This document shows positions 31,698 to 41,347 of a stretch of 64,000 bases of DNA, piece by piece; position 1 is the stretch's first letter, and the number at the start of each line of letters is the position of its first letter. Position numbers and translations under genes: made by a program. Under the pieces are notes generated by a model, which searched no databases, had not been told where the DNA came from, and saw nothing but the letters and a program-made list of their open reading frames with translations. This stretch comes from WTGU01 sp965242855 (GTDB lineage Bacteria; Pseudomonadota; Alphaproteobacteria; UBA828): NCBI GenBank assembly GCA_965242855.1, contig OZ251509.1, forward strand, positions 2,232,001-2,296,000. Direction: 5' to 3'.

Positions 31698-34328
31698 ATG
31701 ACTGGGCGAACGGCAGGGATGGGCGAGGGACCACAGCCGGTAGATTGGGAGGAACTGCTCCTCGTCTACATGCACGACCCCGTCGACAAGGCACTCGACA
31801 TTCGCGGCCATGAGGCCAGGGCGGCGCGCTATGCGTCCCGCGCCCTCGGCCGCAAAGTCGATCGATCCGAGATCAAATCCTCCGCGGCGCTGGCGGACCA
31901 GCTCGCGGCGATCGCCGAGCGGATCCCGATGCCGACAGCGGGAGCTGGCGGCGAGCGCGCGGTCGGGCCGGAGCACGGTCGTCTCGAGATCCGCCATCCG
32001 GTCAGCGCCGAACCCTCGGCGCTCGAAGGCTTGGCGGTCGATGAGAATGCCGTGATCGACGTGATCGACGACATCGTTCGCGGCCTCGACAGCCCGCGCC
32101 AACGATACCTCGCGTTGTGGCGGCTGCTGCCCGAGCGGCTGGAGCGGTGCCTGGGCCCCGCCTTCATCCGCCAGCCGGCGGACACGCGCGTTCCCGACCA
32201 CGCCTTGTTTCACCATGCCGATATCGCCAGTGGTATCTGGGCCAGCCGCACCGGCGCACATGGCGGCGCCTACCTGTCGCTGTCTCTGGGCCCCGTCCAG
32301 CCGTTCATTGCGGCGGCGCGGACCGTGCGCGACCTGTGGTCGGGGAGCGCCATCCTGTCCTGGCTGACGTTCCAGGGTCTGACGCCGGTGCTCGAAAGAC
32401 TCGGTCCGACCGCGCTGGTATTCCCGGCGCTGCGCGGCAGTCCGCTGATGGACCTGTGGTTGCGCGGCGAACGCGCCGGACTCGACGACCGCGTCGAGCT
32501 CCCGTCGATTTTGGCGCGGAGGTCTCCCTCGATTCCCAACCGATTTCTGGCTCTCGCACCGTGGGGCCCGGACGGCCGCGACGGCCATGCCATGGCGGGA
32601 CTGTGCGCCGATGCCGTCCGCGCCGCGTGGCGGTGCCTGTCGGAGGACGTCCGCGCCCGACTCGACTCCGCGCTGACGGCGCTGGATCCCGAGTGGGCGC
32701 GCCGCTGGAAGGGACAGGCAGAACAGTTCTTCGAGGTTCGGACCTCGGTCGCGCCCGAACGTCCTCTGGACGATGGGTATCTGGCGAGCTTGGTCTGCGG
32801 TTCAGGCTCCTTCGATACGGTATGGCCCGACGCCGCCGCCGTCCGCGGGCTGGCCGCGGCCATCCCCGCGGGCGAGCGGCCTAGCTACGACCAGACGTCG
32901 TCTGGCCGCTGGCAGGCCCAGCTCGAGATCTCCGCGCGCCTCGCGGAAGCGCGCACCGTCCGCCATGTGCCGACGGACCACGAGACGACGCCGTCTCCGG
33001 CGAAGTGCAGCCTCCTCGGCTCCTTTGAACAGATGGGACCGGACGGACTCGATGACGGGCGGCGCTTCTGGGACGCGGCGAGAGAGAAACTCAACATCAA
33101 TGGCGTCCGCCTGCGCGCCAGCGAACGGTTCTCGGCTGTCGCGCTGTGCAAACGCTTTGCGGCGCCGACGACGCTGGCGCGGGAACTCGATCTCGCGCCG
33201 GAAGACTTCCGGTTTCCCGATACGGCGACGGTCGCCGCGATGGACTGGCTCCGCGACGCCGACATCGAACCGGACGACGTTCGGCGACGGACAGGATACT
33301 GGAACGGCCGCTGGCTTCATCAGACGTCGCGCGCGACGGTCGAGGACGACGAAGCGCCGCCGCGGGAAGTCTGGGACCGGATCGCCACCGCCCGAAAGGC
33401 CGCCCGCCCGCCAGCCTATTACGCCATACTGATGATGGACGCGGACCATATGGGACGATGGCTCGGGGGCGGCCTCGGGCCACCTCTGCGGGACGTGCTC
33501 CACCCGAAGATGCGGGACTATTACGAAGGTCTTGGCGAGCGCGCCCGGCGCGGCCTCGACGCGCGCCGTCCTGTCGGCCCGGCCCTGCACGCGTCGATCA
33601 GCGACGCGCTGAACAACTTCGCCAGCCATGTCGCGCCGGTCGTGGTGCGCGACCATGCCGGGACGATGGTCTACTCGGGCGGCGACGACGTCCTCGCGCT
33701 GCTGCCGGCGCGCCGCGCCGTCGCTTGCGCCGACGCCCTGCAAAAAGCCTTCCGGGGCGTCGGCGGCGAGAGCTCGCCCGGCTTGGCGAATATCGACGGC
33801 CGCCAGTTCCTGATGATGGGCGAGAAGGCGTCCATGTCGGCAGGGATAGCCTTCGTCCACGTCAAGGAGGACTTACGATTGGCCCTTCAGGCGGCCCGCG
33901 ACGGAGAGGCAGCGGCCAAGAATTCCGGGAGAAACGCGCTGTCCCTGCGATTCATGCGCCGGTCCGGCGAACATGCCGAGATCGTTCTGGGCTGGGATTT
34001 GGCACCCTGGTTCCAGGATATGGTCGGGATGTTCGCGGACGGCGCCACCGACCGATGGGTCTACCGCTTGCGCGCCGAACTGCCGACGCTCGGGGGCGAA
34101 GGGATTCCCGAAGCGGCGGTCGGCGCGGAAATCCGGCGTCTCTTCAGGCGGGCGAGCGACAGCGCCGGGGCGCGGACGACGGGCCCGAACGGCCGCGACG
34201 CCGAAGACTGGTGGCGCCGTTTCGTTGCGGCGGGCCGCCAGCGTGGACGCTCGACCGGCGAGCTTCTGACCGACTTCACGCTGGCCTGCCAGGGGGCGTC
34301 CTTCGTGGCGCGGGACGACGATGCCTGA
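31698..34328 (+). CDS. cas10: Cas10/Cmr2, type III-B signature subunit
   Basis: The 876-residue protein is the large subunit of the Cmr complex. The N-terminus has the HD-type motif YMHDPVDKALDIRGHE with H26-D27, linked to DNase activity. The palm polymerase domain keeps the cyclase motif G661-G662-D663-D664 in VYSGGDDVLALLP, so synthesis of cyclic oligoadenylates is expected when target RNA binds. AYYAILMMDADHMGRWLGG is the usual companion palm segment. The gene overlaps cmr3 by eight bases and begins the operon. The start could also be the ATG at 31,719. Confidence 0.95.
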   Translation: MTGRTAGMGEGPQPVDWEELLLVYMHDPVDKALDIRGHEARAARYASRALGRKVDRSEIKSSAALADQLAAIAERIPMPTAGAGGERAVGPEHGRLEIRHPVSAEPSALEGLAVDENAVIDVIDDIVRGLDSPRQRYLALWRLLPERLERCLGPAFIRQPADTRVPDHALFHHADIASGIWASRTGAHGGAYLSLSLGPVQPFIAAARTVRDLWSGSAILSWLTFQGLTPVLERLGPTALVFPALRGSPLMDLWLRGERAGLDDRVELPSILARRSPSIPNRFLALAPWGPDGRDGHAMAGLCADAVRAAWRCLSEDVRARLDSALTALDPEWARRWKGQAEQFFEVRTSVAPERPLDDGYLASLVCGSGSFDTVWPDAAAVRGLAAAIPAGERPSYDQTSSGRWQAQLEISARLAEARTVRHVPTDHETTPSPAKCSLLGSFEQMGPDGLDDGRRFWDAAREKLNINGVRLRASERFSAVALCKRFAAPTTLARELDLAPEDFRFPDTATVAAMDWLRDADIEPDDVRRRTGYWNGRWLHQTSRATVEDDEAPPREVWDRIATARKAARPPAYYAILMMDADHMGRWLGGGLGPPLRDVLHPKMRDYYEGLGERARRGLDARRPVGPALHASISDALNNFASHVAPVVVRDHAGTMVYSGGDDVLALLPARRAVACADALQKAFRGVGGESSPGLANIDGRQFLMMGEKASMSAGIAFVHVKEDLRLALQAARDGEAAAKNSGRNALSLRFMRRSGEHAEIVLGWDLAPWFQDMVGMFADGATDRWVYRLRAELPTLGGEGIPEAAVGAEIRRLFRRASDSAGARTTGPNGRDAEDWWRRFVAAGRQRGRSTGELLTDFTLACQGASFVARDDDA

Positions 34329-35412
34329 CGAGCCCGGCGGCGACGATACGCTTACCTTGCGGCTCGAATTCGAGCCGGTCGACACGCTGTTCTTCCGCGA
34401 CGCGCGGCCATTCGAGGCGGCATCGCGCGCGGCGTCCGGCCTGCCGACACCGCAGACCTTGGCCGGCGCGCTGCGCACGACGCTGCTCGAACGCCACGGC
34501 GTCGCGCCGGCGGAGGTGGGCGGTCTCGTCCGCCAGGGCGCGACCTTCGCCGGGGCGCTCGCCACCTTCGGCCCCGTGATCGGCGGCATCGCGGAAGTTG
34601 TCACGAAGGGCCCCTGGTTCAGTCTCGAGAAGAAATTGCTCGTTCCTGCGCCGGCGAACCTCCGACGAGAGAAGGAGACCGGCCGTCTCGTCCGCCTTGA
34701 TCCGCTCACCTCCGCGCCGCCGGGTTGGTGGCCGCCAGCGGACGGGATGCTGCCGTTGTGGCGATGGGGCCGATCGGCCGTCGAGCCGGTGAACGGCTAC
34801 CTGACGATGGAGGGGCTTCGCCGTTTTCTCATGGGCAGCGCGCCGGAGAGTTCGGATATCGTGCGGCCGGATGACGTCTACGCCTTCGAGGATCGCACCG
34901 GCATCGGCATCGATGACGCGCGCGGCGCGACGGGAGAAGGACGAATCTACAGCATCCGCGTGTTGGCAACGCGACGTGATACGGTCCTCGTCGCCGAAAC
35001 GACGGGACCGGCGAAGGTCCTCGCGCCGCTCGTCGACGACCCCGCGCCGATTCGCCTTGGCGGCGAGGGGCGGTACGTCCGGGCGCGCGTTCGCCGAGGC
35101 TCCATCGACTGGCCCCATGTCGCGGCGACCGGCGATGCCCGGCGCCTCGTCTTGCTAACCACGCCCGCCCCGTTCGGCGGCTGGAGCCCGGACGGGCTGC
35201 ACCCCGTATCCGCGGCGGTTCCCGGTTACGAAGCCGTATCCGGATGGGACCTCGCGAGAGGTGGCCCCAAGCCGAACCGCTTCATGGTCCCCGCGGGGAC
35301 GGTATACTTCCTGGCGCCCGGTGACCTGCCGCCCGCCACTGGTCTCGTCGCGCCGGACGACGCTGCGGTCGGCTGGGGAAGCTTCGTGGAGGGGAACTGG
35401 AGCCATGCCTGA
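34321..35412 (+). CDS. cmr3: Cmr3, crRNA 5'-handle-binding RAMP protein
   Basis: The 363-residue protein opens with the Cmr3 hallmark FEPVDTLFFRDARPFEAAS and PTPQTLAGALRTTLL. It has a C-terminal RAMP region (TPAPFGGWSPDGLHPVSAAV, FMVPAGTVYFLAPGD). Cmr3 sits beside Cas10 at the foot of the complex and recognises the repeat-derived 5' tag. Overlaps with cas10 and cmr4 show tight coupling. Confidence 0.93.
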   Translation: MPDEPGGDDTLTLRLEFEPVDTLFFRDARPFEAASRAASGLPTPQTLAGALRTTLLERHGVAPAEVGGLVRQGATFAGALATFGPVIGGIAEVVTKGPWFSLEKKLLVPAPANLRREKETGRLVRLDPLTSAPPGWWPPADGMLPLWRWGRSAVEPVNGYLTMEGLRRFLMGSAPESSDIVRPDDVYAFEDRTGIGIDDARGATGEGRIYSIRVLATRRDTVLVAETTGPAKVLAPLVDDPAPIRLGGEGRYVRARVRRGSIDWPHVAATGDARRLVLLTTPAPFGGWSPDGLHPVSAAVPGYEAVSGWDLARGGPKPNRFMVPAGTVYFLAPGDLPPATGLVAPDDAAVGWGSFVEGNWSHA

Positions 35413-36295
35413 GTCCACCCTGATGTTCATTCATGCGTTGACGGGCCTCCACCCCGGCAGCGGCATCGCTCTCGGCGTGGTCGATCTGCCAGTCCAGCGC
35501 GAGCGGCATACCGACTGGCCGATCGTCCCCGGTTCGTCGCTCAAGGGCGTCATGCGCGCCGAAAGCGTACGCCGCGCCGGAGAGGCGGACGAGGATACGC
35601 TCGCTGCGTTCGGGCCGGAGCCGACCGATGCGCACGACCATGCCGGCGCGGTCGCCTTTTCCGACGCGCGCATCCTCGCCTTTCCCGTCCGGTCCCTGAC
35701 AGGCGTCTTCGCGTGGATCACCTGCCCGGCGGTGCTGGTCCGGCTCGCGCGGGATCTCGACGTCATCGGCGCGGGCCTGCCCGAGTTCCCGTCGCCGGAC
35801 CGAGACGCGGTCGCCTGCGCCGACGCGAGCCCGCTGCTGGCGTCCGATGGCCGCGTCATGCTGGAGGAGTTCGAGTTCACGCGCAACGGCGGCGCGGACG
35901 ACATCGCCGACTGGATCGCGTCTCGTGCGGTTCGCGACGAGGGCACGGCCGACCGGTTACGTTCGCATCTCGCGGTGTTGCACGACGACGACTTCACCCA
36001 CTTCGCGCGCAACGCGACCGAGGTCGCGGCGCGGGTGGGGCTCGATTACGAGTTGAAGACCGTGCGCCCGGGCGCGTTGTTCTATGAGGAGCACCTGCCG
36101 CCGGAGACGCTGTTCTACACCTTGGTGACCGCCAGCGAAAGTCGTCGCCCGACGCGCCGGGCCTCGGCCGAGGAAGTGATGAGCCAGCTGAAGAGCCGCG
36201 CGCCGTCGGTGTTGCAGATCGGCGGCGGAGAGACCGTGGGCAAGGGCTTCTGCGCCGTGCGCTTCGCCGGCCCGTCGACGGAGGCCGGACGATGA
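35405..36295 (+). CDS. cmr4: Cmr4, backbone subunit that cleaves target RNA
   Basis: The 296-residue protein has the Cmr4 motif TGLHPGSGIALGVVDLPVQR followed by PIVPGSSLKGVMRAES. D27 in GVVDLP is at the position of the catalytic aspartate that cuts target RNA at 6-nt intervals. Further family features are AFSDARILAFPVRSLTGVFAWIT and the glycine-rich IGGGETVGKGFC near the end. The ATG at 35,405 lies eight bases inside the end of cmr3. Confidence 0.95.
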   Translation: MPESTLMFIHALTGLHPGSGIALGVVDLPVQRERHTDWPIVPGSSLKGVMRAESVRRAGEADEDTLAAFGPEPTDAHDHAGAVAFSDARILAFPVRSLTGVFAWITCPAVLVRLARDLDVIGAGLPEFPSPDRDAVACADASPLLASDGRVMLEEFEFTRNGGADDIADWIASRAVRDEGTADRLRSHLAVLHDDDFTHFARNATEVAARVGLDYELKTVRPGALFYEEHLPPETLFYTLVTASESRRPTRRASAEEVMSQLKSRAPSVLQIGGGETVGKGFCAVRFAGPSTEAGR

Positions 36296-36699
36296 GCGAG
36301 AGCCGGCCGACACTCGATCAGCGCCGGGCGCGTCACGCCTGGGAGGCGGTGGAACGCGCCCGCGGGCTGCGTGACGCCGCCGATTACGCGCGCGAGGCCA
36401 AGCGCCTGCCCGTGCGGATCAAGACATCCGGGCTCGGCCAAGCCTTGGCCTTCGTCAACGCCAAGGCCGGGAAGGGGGAGAAGGGCGCACGCGTCGTTCT
36501 TCTCGAAAACCTCGGCGACTGGCTGCTGGCGCGGCGCGGACTGGCTGCCGTCCCAGAAGGCGGCATACGGCGGGACAGCGTGATGGCCATGATTCTCGAT
36601 GGCGATGCTGGCCTGCTTCGCCGGGCGACGGAGGAGGCCCTGTTGTACCTGCAATGGCTGACACGGTTCTGCGAGGCGGAGATCGGCGACGAGGACTGA
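36292..36699 (+). CDS. cmr5: Cmr5, small helical subunit
   Basis: The 135-residue alpha-helical protein starts MSESRPTLDQRRARHAWEAVE and contains YAREAKRLPVRIKTSGLGQAL and LAFVNAKAG, which fit Cmr5. Cmr5 forms the minor filament along the Cmr4 backbone. Its ATG overlaps the cmr4 stop, and its stop abuts the next start directly. Confidence 0.9.
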   Translation: MSESRPTLDQRRARHAWEAVERARGLRDAADYAREAKRLPVRIKTSGLGQALAFVNAKAGKGEKGARVVLLENLGDWLLARRGLAAVPEGGIRRDSVMAMILDGDAGLLRRATEEALLYLQWLTRFCEAEIGDED

Positions 36700-38979
36700 A
36701 TGTCGCCGCCGCCCGAGCCCTCCATTCCCTCCGGACCGGTCCTGCCGCGATCGTCGCGCGACTTGGTCCGCGCCGTATCCGTCACGCGGCGCCACCCTGG
36801 CCTGCAGCTGGACAAGCTGTCCTCGGCCGGCGAGATGAAGGACCAGCGCGCGGTGCTCGTCGAGGTCGCCAAATGCGCCCGCGACGACGAGCTGTTGCGG
36901 GCGCTGACCGCCCGCCGCCGCGAGATATTCGGCGCGATGAGCGCGCGTCGGCTCGATATGGTCACGCGGGGGCCGCTGACGTTGCACCTGTCGCGGTCGG
37001 GTTCGCTGGAGAACGCGGGCATTGCGCTCCACCCGATATACGGCTTCGTCCATCTGCCGGGCAGCGGCGTTAAGGGCCTTGCCCGCATGTGGGCCGAAAC
37101 GATGTGGGCGCCCGCCCAGCCCGACACCGAGGGGGCGTGGCGGCGTATCGAACAGGTCTTCGGCTGGAGCGCGGGATCGGAGCGTCACAAGAAGGGCTGG
37201 CGGCCGGAGGAGATCGAACCGCCGCCGGGGTCGTCCGTCGGCAGGATCGCCTTTCACGACGCTTGGCCGCTTGCGTGGCCGCCGGTCGAGCTGGATGTCA
37301 TCAACAACCATCACGTCCATTACTACGCCGGCAAGGACGATCCGGGCGACTGGGAGAACCCGACTTTGGTTTACTTCCCTGCGGTCGGGGCTGGCGTCAA
37401 ATTCGAGTTCACCCTCTCCGCCAGGCGCCCTGCCGACGACGGGTTGCTCGAGCTGGCGCTGGAATGGCTCGCGGCGGCCTTGCAGTTCGAGGGCGCCGGC
37501 GCCAAGACGGCGGCGGGATACGGCCGATTCAAGGTGATCGATGCGGAGAGTGAGGCCGCGCCGCCGGAGCGATTGGCCAGCGCTCGCTTCGATCTGCGTC
37601 TGGCGGCGCCGGCCTTCCTCGCCGGCGCGAAGCAGTCCCGCGAGGATTGCAACCTGCGTCCGGCGACGCTGCGCGGCCTGTTGCGATGGTGGTGGCGGAC
37701 CTTGCACGCGGCGCAGGTCGACCGCGATACGCTGCGCCGTCTTGAAACGGCGGTGTGGGGCGACGCGCAAGCGGGCGGCCCGGTGCGGCTCGCAGTCGAC
37801 TTCGTGAGCGGCGCCGCGCCGGAGCAGCACCCCGGCAAAGACGATCGCCGATTTCTCGATCGACACGGACTCCGGCGGCCCGGTCGCGATCGAAAGGTGA
37901 CGCAAGGTCTGTTCTACGCCTCCTACGGCATGGCCGAAGGGGGGTTATATCGCTGGCTGAGACCGGCCGGCTCGACGTGGCGGTTGACCGTGACGGCCTG
38001 CGACGGACGGCTGGCGACGAGCCCTGGCTCCGGGCCCGTCCCAATACCGGCGTGCCAGCTGCTCGAACAGGCCTCCGCCGCGGTGTGGCTGCTGGCCCGG
38101 TTCGGCGGCGCGGGGTCGCGCTCGCGCAAGGGCTTCGGCTCGTTCGACGACATCAAGGTCGCCGGTATCGCCTCGGTCGAGGATTGTCTAGCAGCGGCGG
38201 CGCGGTTTCGCGATGCGCACTGCCTGCCGCGGGGCGTGGAGCGCGCGCTCGACAGTCCGGCGCTGGAGGACGTCATCCTCATGGAATGCCTTACGCCGTG
38301 GCGCGATCCGTGGTTCGCGCTCGACCAAGTCGGCATGGCGCTGCAACTGTTTGCCAAGAGCCGCGATGGCGACGATCGCATCCCGCTCGGCCTGCCGCGC
38401 CGGATCGGTCGCGGCCGGGACGCCCGGTCGTTGCGCGCCGGGCGGATCGACCGCCACGCGTCGCCGGCCATATGGAGCCTCGGCGCCCGCGACGACGGGG
38501 CGTTGACGGTGCGGCTGGCGGCCTTTCCGGCGCCCCGGCTGCCGGACCGGAAAGCCAGCGAGGCGGCGTTGCGCGACTTGGTCGGGTTCGCGAAAGGCGA
38601 GTTGACGGAGCAGGCGAAACGGCATCCCCGCGCGGGCCAACGCCCGCGCCCTCCGGACGGAACGTCCCGCGATCCGGCCGCCGGTCCCGCGTCTTCGCCG
38701 ACGCTTGAGAAAGGGGAGTTCGTCGAGGCCGTCCTGCTCGGGGAGCGCACCAAGAAAGGAGGATGGTGCGCGCGGCACGAGCCGACGGGCAAGGAGATGC
38801 CGATCCAGAACACCAACGACGTTCCCGGTGAGCGCAAGCCGGGCGACAGGGTGGAGTTGTACGTCTTCTCCAACGATGCGTTCCAGTGGCCGACGGACAA
38901 GGTGCGGCAAGCGGCCGAGCGCAGGCGCGACGCTTCCCAGTCGCCCCGGCGCGGCGGCCCGCGCGGGCGGCGGCGATGA
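36700..38979 (+). CDS. Cmr6-Cmr1 fusion RAMP protein with C-terminal extension
   Basis: The 759-residue protein joins two Cmr subunits. Residues of about 80-285 form Cmr6 (RGPLTLHLSRSGSLENAGIAL, HLPGSGVKGLAR, FEGAGAKTAAGYGRF). About 295-620 is Cmr1 (FDLRLAAPAFLAGAKQSRED, NLRPATLRGLLRWWWRTLHA, ARFGGAGSRSRKGFGSF). The last 90 residues hold a compact beta-rich segment (EFVEAVLLGERTKKGGW... MPIQNTNDVPGERKPGDRVELYVF) like an OB/S1-type RNA-binding fold, then a basic tail. Cmr1 and Cmr6 normally are separate proteins that cap the target 3' end together. No separate cmr1 or cmr6 exists in the locus, so this must supply both. Confidence 0.9.
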   Translation: MSPPPEPSIPSGPVLPRSSRDLVRAVSVTRRHPGLQLDKLSSAGEMKDQRAVLVEVAKCARDDELLRALTARRREIFGAMSARRLDMVTRGPLTLHLSRSGSLENAGIALHPIYGFVHLPGSGVKGLARMWAETMWAPAQPDTEGAWRRIEQVFGWSAGSERHKKGWRPEEIEPPPGSSVGRIAFHDAWPLAWPPVELDVINNHHVHYYAGKDDPGDWENPTLVYFPAVGAGVKFEFTLSARRPADDGLLELALEWLAAALQFEGAGAKTAAGYGRFKVIDAESEAAPPERLASARFDLRLAAPAFLAGAKQSREDCNLRPATLRGLLRWWWRTLHAAQVDRDTLRRLETAVWGDAQAGGPVRLAVDFVSGAAPEQHPGKDDRRFLDRHGLRRPGRDRKVTQGLFYASYGMAEGGLYRWLRPAGSTWRLTVTACDGRLATSPGSGPVPIPACQLLEQASAAVWLLARFGGAGSRSRKGFGSFDDIKVAGIASVEDCLAAAARFRDAHCLPRGVERALDSPALEDVILMECLTPWRDPWFALDQVGMALQLFAKSRDGDDRIPLGLPRRIGRGRDARSLRAGRIDRHASPAIWSLGARDDGALTVRLAAFPAPRLPDRKASEAALRDLVGFAKGELTEQAKRHPRAGQRPRPPDGTSRDPAAGPASSPTLEKGEFVEAVLLGERTKKGGWCARHEPTGKEMPIQNTNDVPGERKPGDRVELYVFSNDAFQWPTDKVRQAAERRRDASQSPRRGGPRGRRR

Positions 38980-40298
38980 GCGGCGGAGAAGGCCGCGTTC
39001 TCGTGCTAACCGTCGGCACGGGAAACGTCGAAGACCTCGAGCGGAGCCTGATCGCGCCGGTGCTGAAGAGCGTCGGGCAAGGCGAATGGGACCGAGTCGT
39101 GTTGCTGCCATCGCAAATTTCCCGGGCGTCGGCGGATCGGCTGACGGAGCGGATCGGCGGCGTCGCGGTCGACGCCCGGCCGCTTCCCGAAAGGGACCAG
39201 GAGAACGACGCGGATGCCTGCTTCGGCCACTTCGACGCGGTTCTCGGTGGTCTGATGGGGCAGGACATCCGACCGGAGCGTATCGTCGTCGATTTCACGC
39301 GCGGCACCAAGGCGATGAGTGCGGCGCTGGTGCTCGCCGCCGTCCGGCGCAATCTCCCCGTGCTTCGTTACGTATATGGAGAGCGGCGCGATACGCGCGG
39401 CCTTGTCGTTCCCGGGACAGAAAGGGTCGGCGAGATCCGGACGGTTCTCGCGACGGCGCGACGGCGCCTCGATCTCGCCGCCGGCCTGATGCGCCACGGC
39501 GATTTCGGGGCGGCGATATCGATCCTGCCGGATTCGGACGGACCGTCCGGCGCGCGCTGGCCGTCGTCCCTGAGCGACGAAGCGGCGGCCTTGCGCGGCG
39601 TCGCGCGGGTCTACGCCGCGTGGGACCGGCTCGACTACGGCGGCGCTCTCGGCGCGTTAGGCGGTCTCGGCGCGGCCCATGCCGGGTTGCCGGCCGAATT
39701 CCGGCCGGACGACGACGTGCGCGACTGGCTGAAGTCGCTTGCCGACGAGCCCGAACGCTCCGACATGAAGGCGTATGCGAAATGGCTTCGGGCGCTCGTC
39801 TGCGACCTGCTGGCCAATGCCGCGCGGCGGTTGCGCGACCGGCATTTCGAGGACGCCTTGCTGCGGGCATACCGGATCCTCGAATTGGTCGGCCAATTCC
39901 GCCTGTTCGACAAGGGCTATGACAGTGGGTGCATTCCGCCTGACGATCCCGTGGTCGCAAAGTTTCGTGGCGAGCTCGGGAAAGGCGGTAGTCAGGACTT
40001 TGGGCGCGACTCGAAAGGGAACCTGACCGCGCCGCGCGAGCTGGCGGCGCGCCTGCTCAAGCGCCTGGGGGATCCGCTCGCTCCGGAACTCCTCCGCTTC
40101 GATGATCGACGCGCCGCCAGGACCAGCCGTCGCAACCATAGCGTTCTGATCCACGGTTTCACGGCCCAGGCGCCCGCCGAAGAAGGGCCGCTGCGGGCCG
40201 TGCTGGAGGATCTGGAAAAACTGCTGGTTCGGGACGACGCGACCGCGACCGGGAGGCTCGCGCTGGCCCGCCGTCTCGACTTCGGCGGAACTCCGTGA
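38976..40298 (+). CDS. CARF-HEPN ancillary ribonuclease (Csm6/Csx1-like, TIGR02710-like)
   Basis: The 440-residue protein has an N-terminal CARF domain: VLVLTVGTGN at the first strand and D106-F-T-R-G-T-K as the ligand-binding DxTGGTK-type motif. The helical C-terminal part carries R386-N-H-S-V-L-I-H393-G, an R-x6-H motif typical of HEPN ribonucleases. Family members bind cyclic oligoadenylate made by Cas10 and degrade RNA non-specifically. Its ATG overlaps the preceding stop (ATGA), so it is made together with the effector complex. Assignment to TIGR02710 is from memory of motifs and needs a profile search. Confidence 0.82.
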   Translation: MSGGEGRVLVLTVGTGNVEDLERSLIAPVLKSVGQGEWDRVVLLPSQISRASADRLTERIGGVAVDARPLPERDQENDADACFGHFDAVLGGLMGQDIRPERIVVDFTRGTKAMSAALVLAAVRRNLPVLRYVYGERRDTRGLVVPGTERVGEIRTVLATARRRLDLAAGLMRHGDFGAAISILPDSDGPSGARWPSSLSDEAAALRGVARVYAAWDRLDYGGALGALGGLGAAHAGLPAEFRPDDDVRDWLKSLADEPERSDMKAYAKWLRALVCDLLANAARRLRDRHFEDALLRAYRILELVGQFRLFDKGYDSGCIPPDDPVVAKFRGELGKGGSQDFGRDSKGNLTAPRELAARLLKRLGDPLAPELLRFDDRRAARTSRRNHSVLIHGFTAQAPAEEGPLRAVLEDLEKLLVRDDATATGRLALARRLDFGGTP

Positions 40299-40299
40299 C

Positions 40300-41337
40300 G
40301 TGCCGACGCTCTACGTGACGGAGCCGGGCGCGGTGGTGCGGCGCCGGGGCGGCTCTCTCGTCGTCACACTCGACGAGGACAGCGCCGGGGCGGGGCCGGC
40401 GTCGAGGAGGCGGCGCGAGTTGCTGGAGGTCGAGCCTCACCGCGTCGAACTCATCGCACTCGTCGGCCGCGCCCATGTCACTTCCAACGCAACTCGTTTC
40501 TGTCTCGAACGAGGCATCGCCGTGGCGTGGTTCCGCCGCAACGGCGATTTCATCGGGAGACTGGTCCCGGAGCTCTCCCGCACCGCCGACCTGCGCCTGT
40601 CGCAATTCCGGATCGTCGATGACGAGCGGCGCGCCTTGCCCCTGGCGCGGCGTTTCGTGGCGGCCAAGCTCAACAACGCGGCGGCGATCCTTTCCGCACT
40701 GCGTTCCAATCGGCCCGATACGGCGAGCCTCGGCAACGCGGTCGCCGAGCTCGACGCGATCGCGGCTCGGGTCGAGGACGCCTCGGACCGAGAAGTCTTG
40801 CTCGGCCTGGAGGGGGATGCCGCCCGGAGGTATTTCTCCGGCCTTCGGGCCGGCTTCGGCGGCGACATGGTCTTCGTCGGCCGTGCGCGACGACCGCCGC
40901 CCGATCCGGTGAACGCACTCCTTTCCTTCGGTTACGTCCTGTTGGCGAATGCCTTGGCGAGTCTGCTCGAGGCGCGCGGTTTCGATCCTTATCTGGGTTT
41001 CATGCACGCCGTGCGGTCCGGGCGGCCCAGTCTGGCTCTGGATCTCATGGAGGAACTCCGCCATCCGGTCGTCGACCGTTTCGTATCGCGCATCTGCAAC
41101 CTCCGCCGGATTCGTCCCGAGCATTTCGAGGAAGAGCCCGAACGCGGCGGCGTGCGGCTGACGCGCGATGGGTTGAAGAAGTTTTTCTCCGCTTGGGAAG
41201 CGTTCATGGACGCACCGCTTGCCGGGCTCCGCGAGGACATATCCGCAGAGGCCACCATACGCCGCCAGGTCGACCGGCTCGCATCCCACGTTCGCCAGCG
41301 GGACCCCTATCAACCGCTTCTTCTTCGCAGGAATTGA
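40300..41337 (+). CDS. cas1: Cas1 integrase
   Basis: The 345-residue protein shows the Cas1 metal site: E171 in LLGLEGDAARRYF, H236 in YLGFMHAVRSG and acidic residues in LALDLMEELRHP. The N-terminal beta domain (LYVTEPGAVVRRRGGSLVV, LIALVGRAHVTSNA) is also typical. Cas1 with Cas2 inserts spacers at the leader end. It starts at a GTG one base after the CARF gene stop. There is no fused reverse transcriptase, unlike some type III adaptation modules. Confidence 0.95.
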   Translation: MPTLYVTEPGAVVRRRGGSLVVTLDEDSAGAGPASRRRRELLEVEPHRVELIALVGRAHVTSNATRFCLERGIAVAWFRRNGDFIGRLVPELSRTADLRLSQFRIVDDERRALPLARRFVAAKLNNAAAILSALRSNRPDTASLGNAVAELDAIAARVEDASDREVLLGLEGDAARRYFSGLRAGFGGDMVFVGRARRPPPDPVNALLSFGYVLLANALASLLEARGFDPYLGFMHAVRSGRPSLALDLMEELRHPVVDRFVSRICNLRRIRPEHFEEEPERGGVRLTRDGLKKFFSAWEAFMDAPLAGLREDISAEATIRRQVDRLASHVRQRDPYQPLLLRRN

Positions 41338-41347
41338 AGGGTAGCTC

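Noticed and set aside
40300..41337. Reverse-transcriptase-Cas1 fusion
   Set aside because: Cas1 has normal length and no polymerase motifs; no RT gene is seen nearby.
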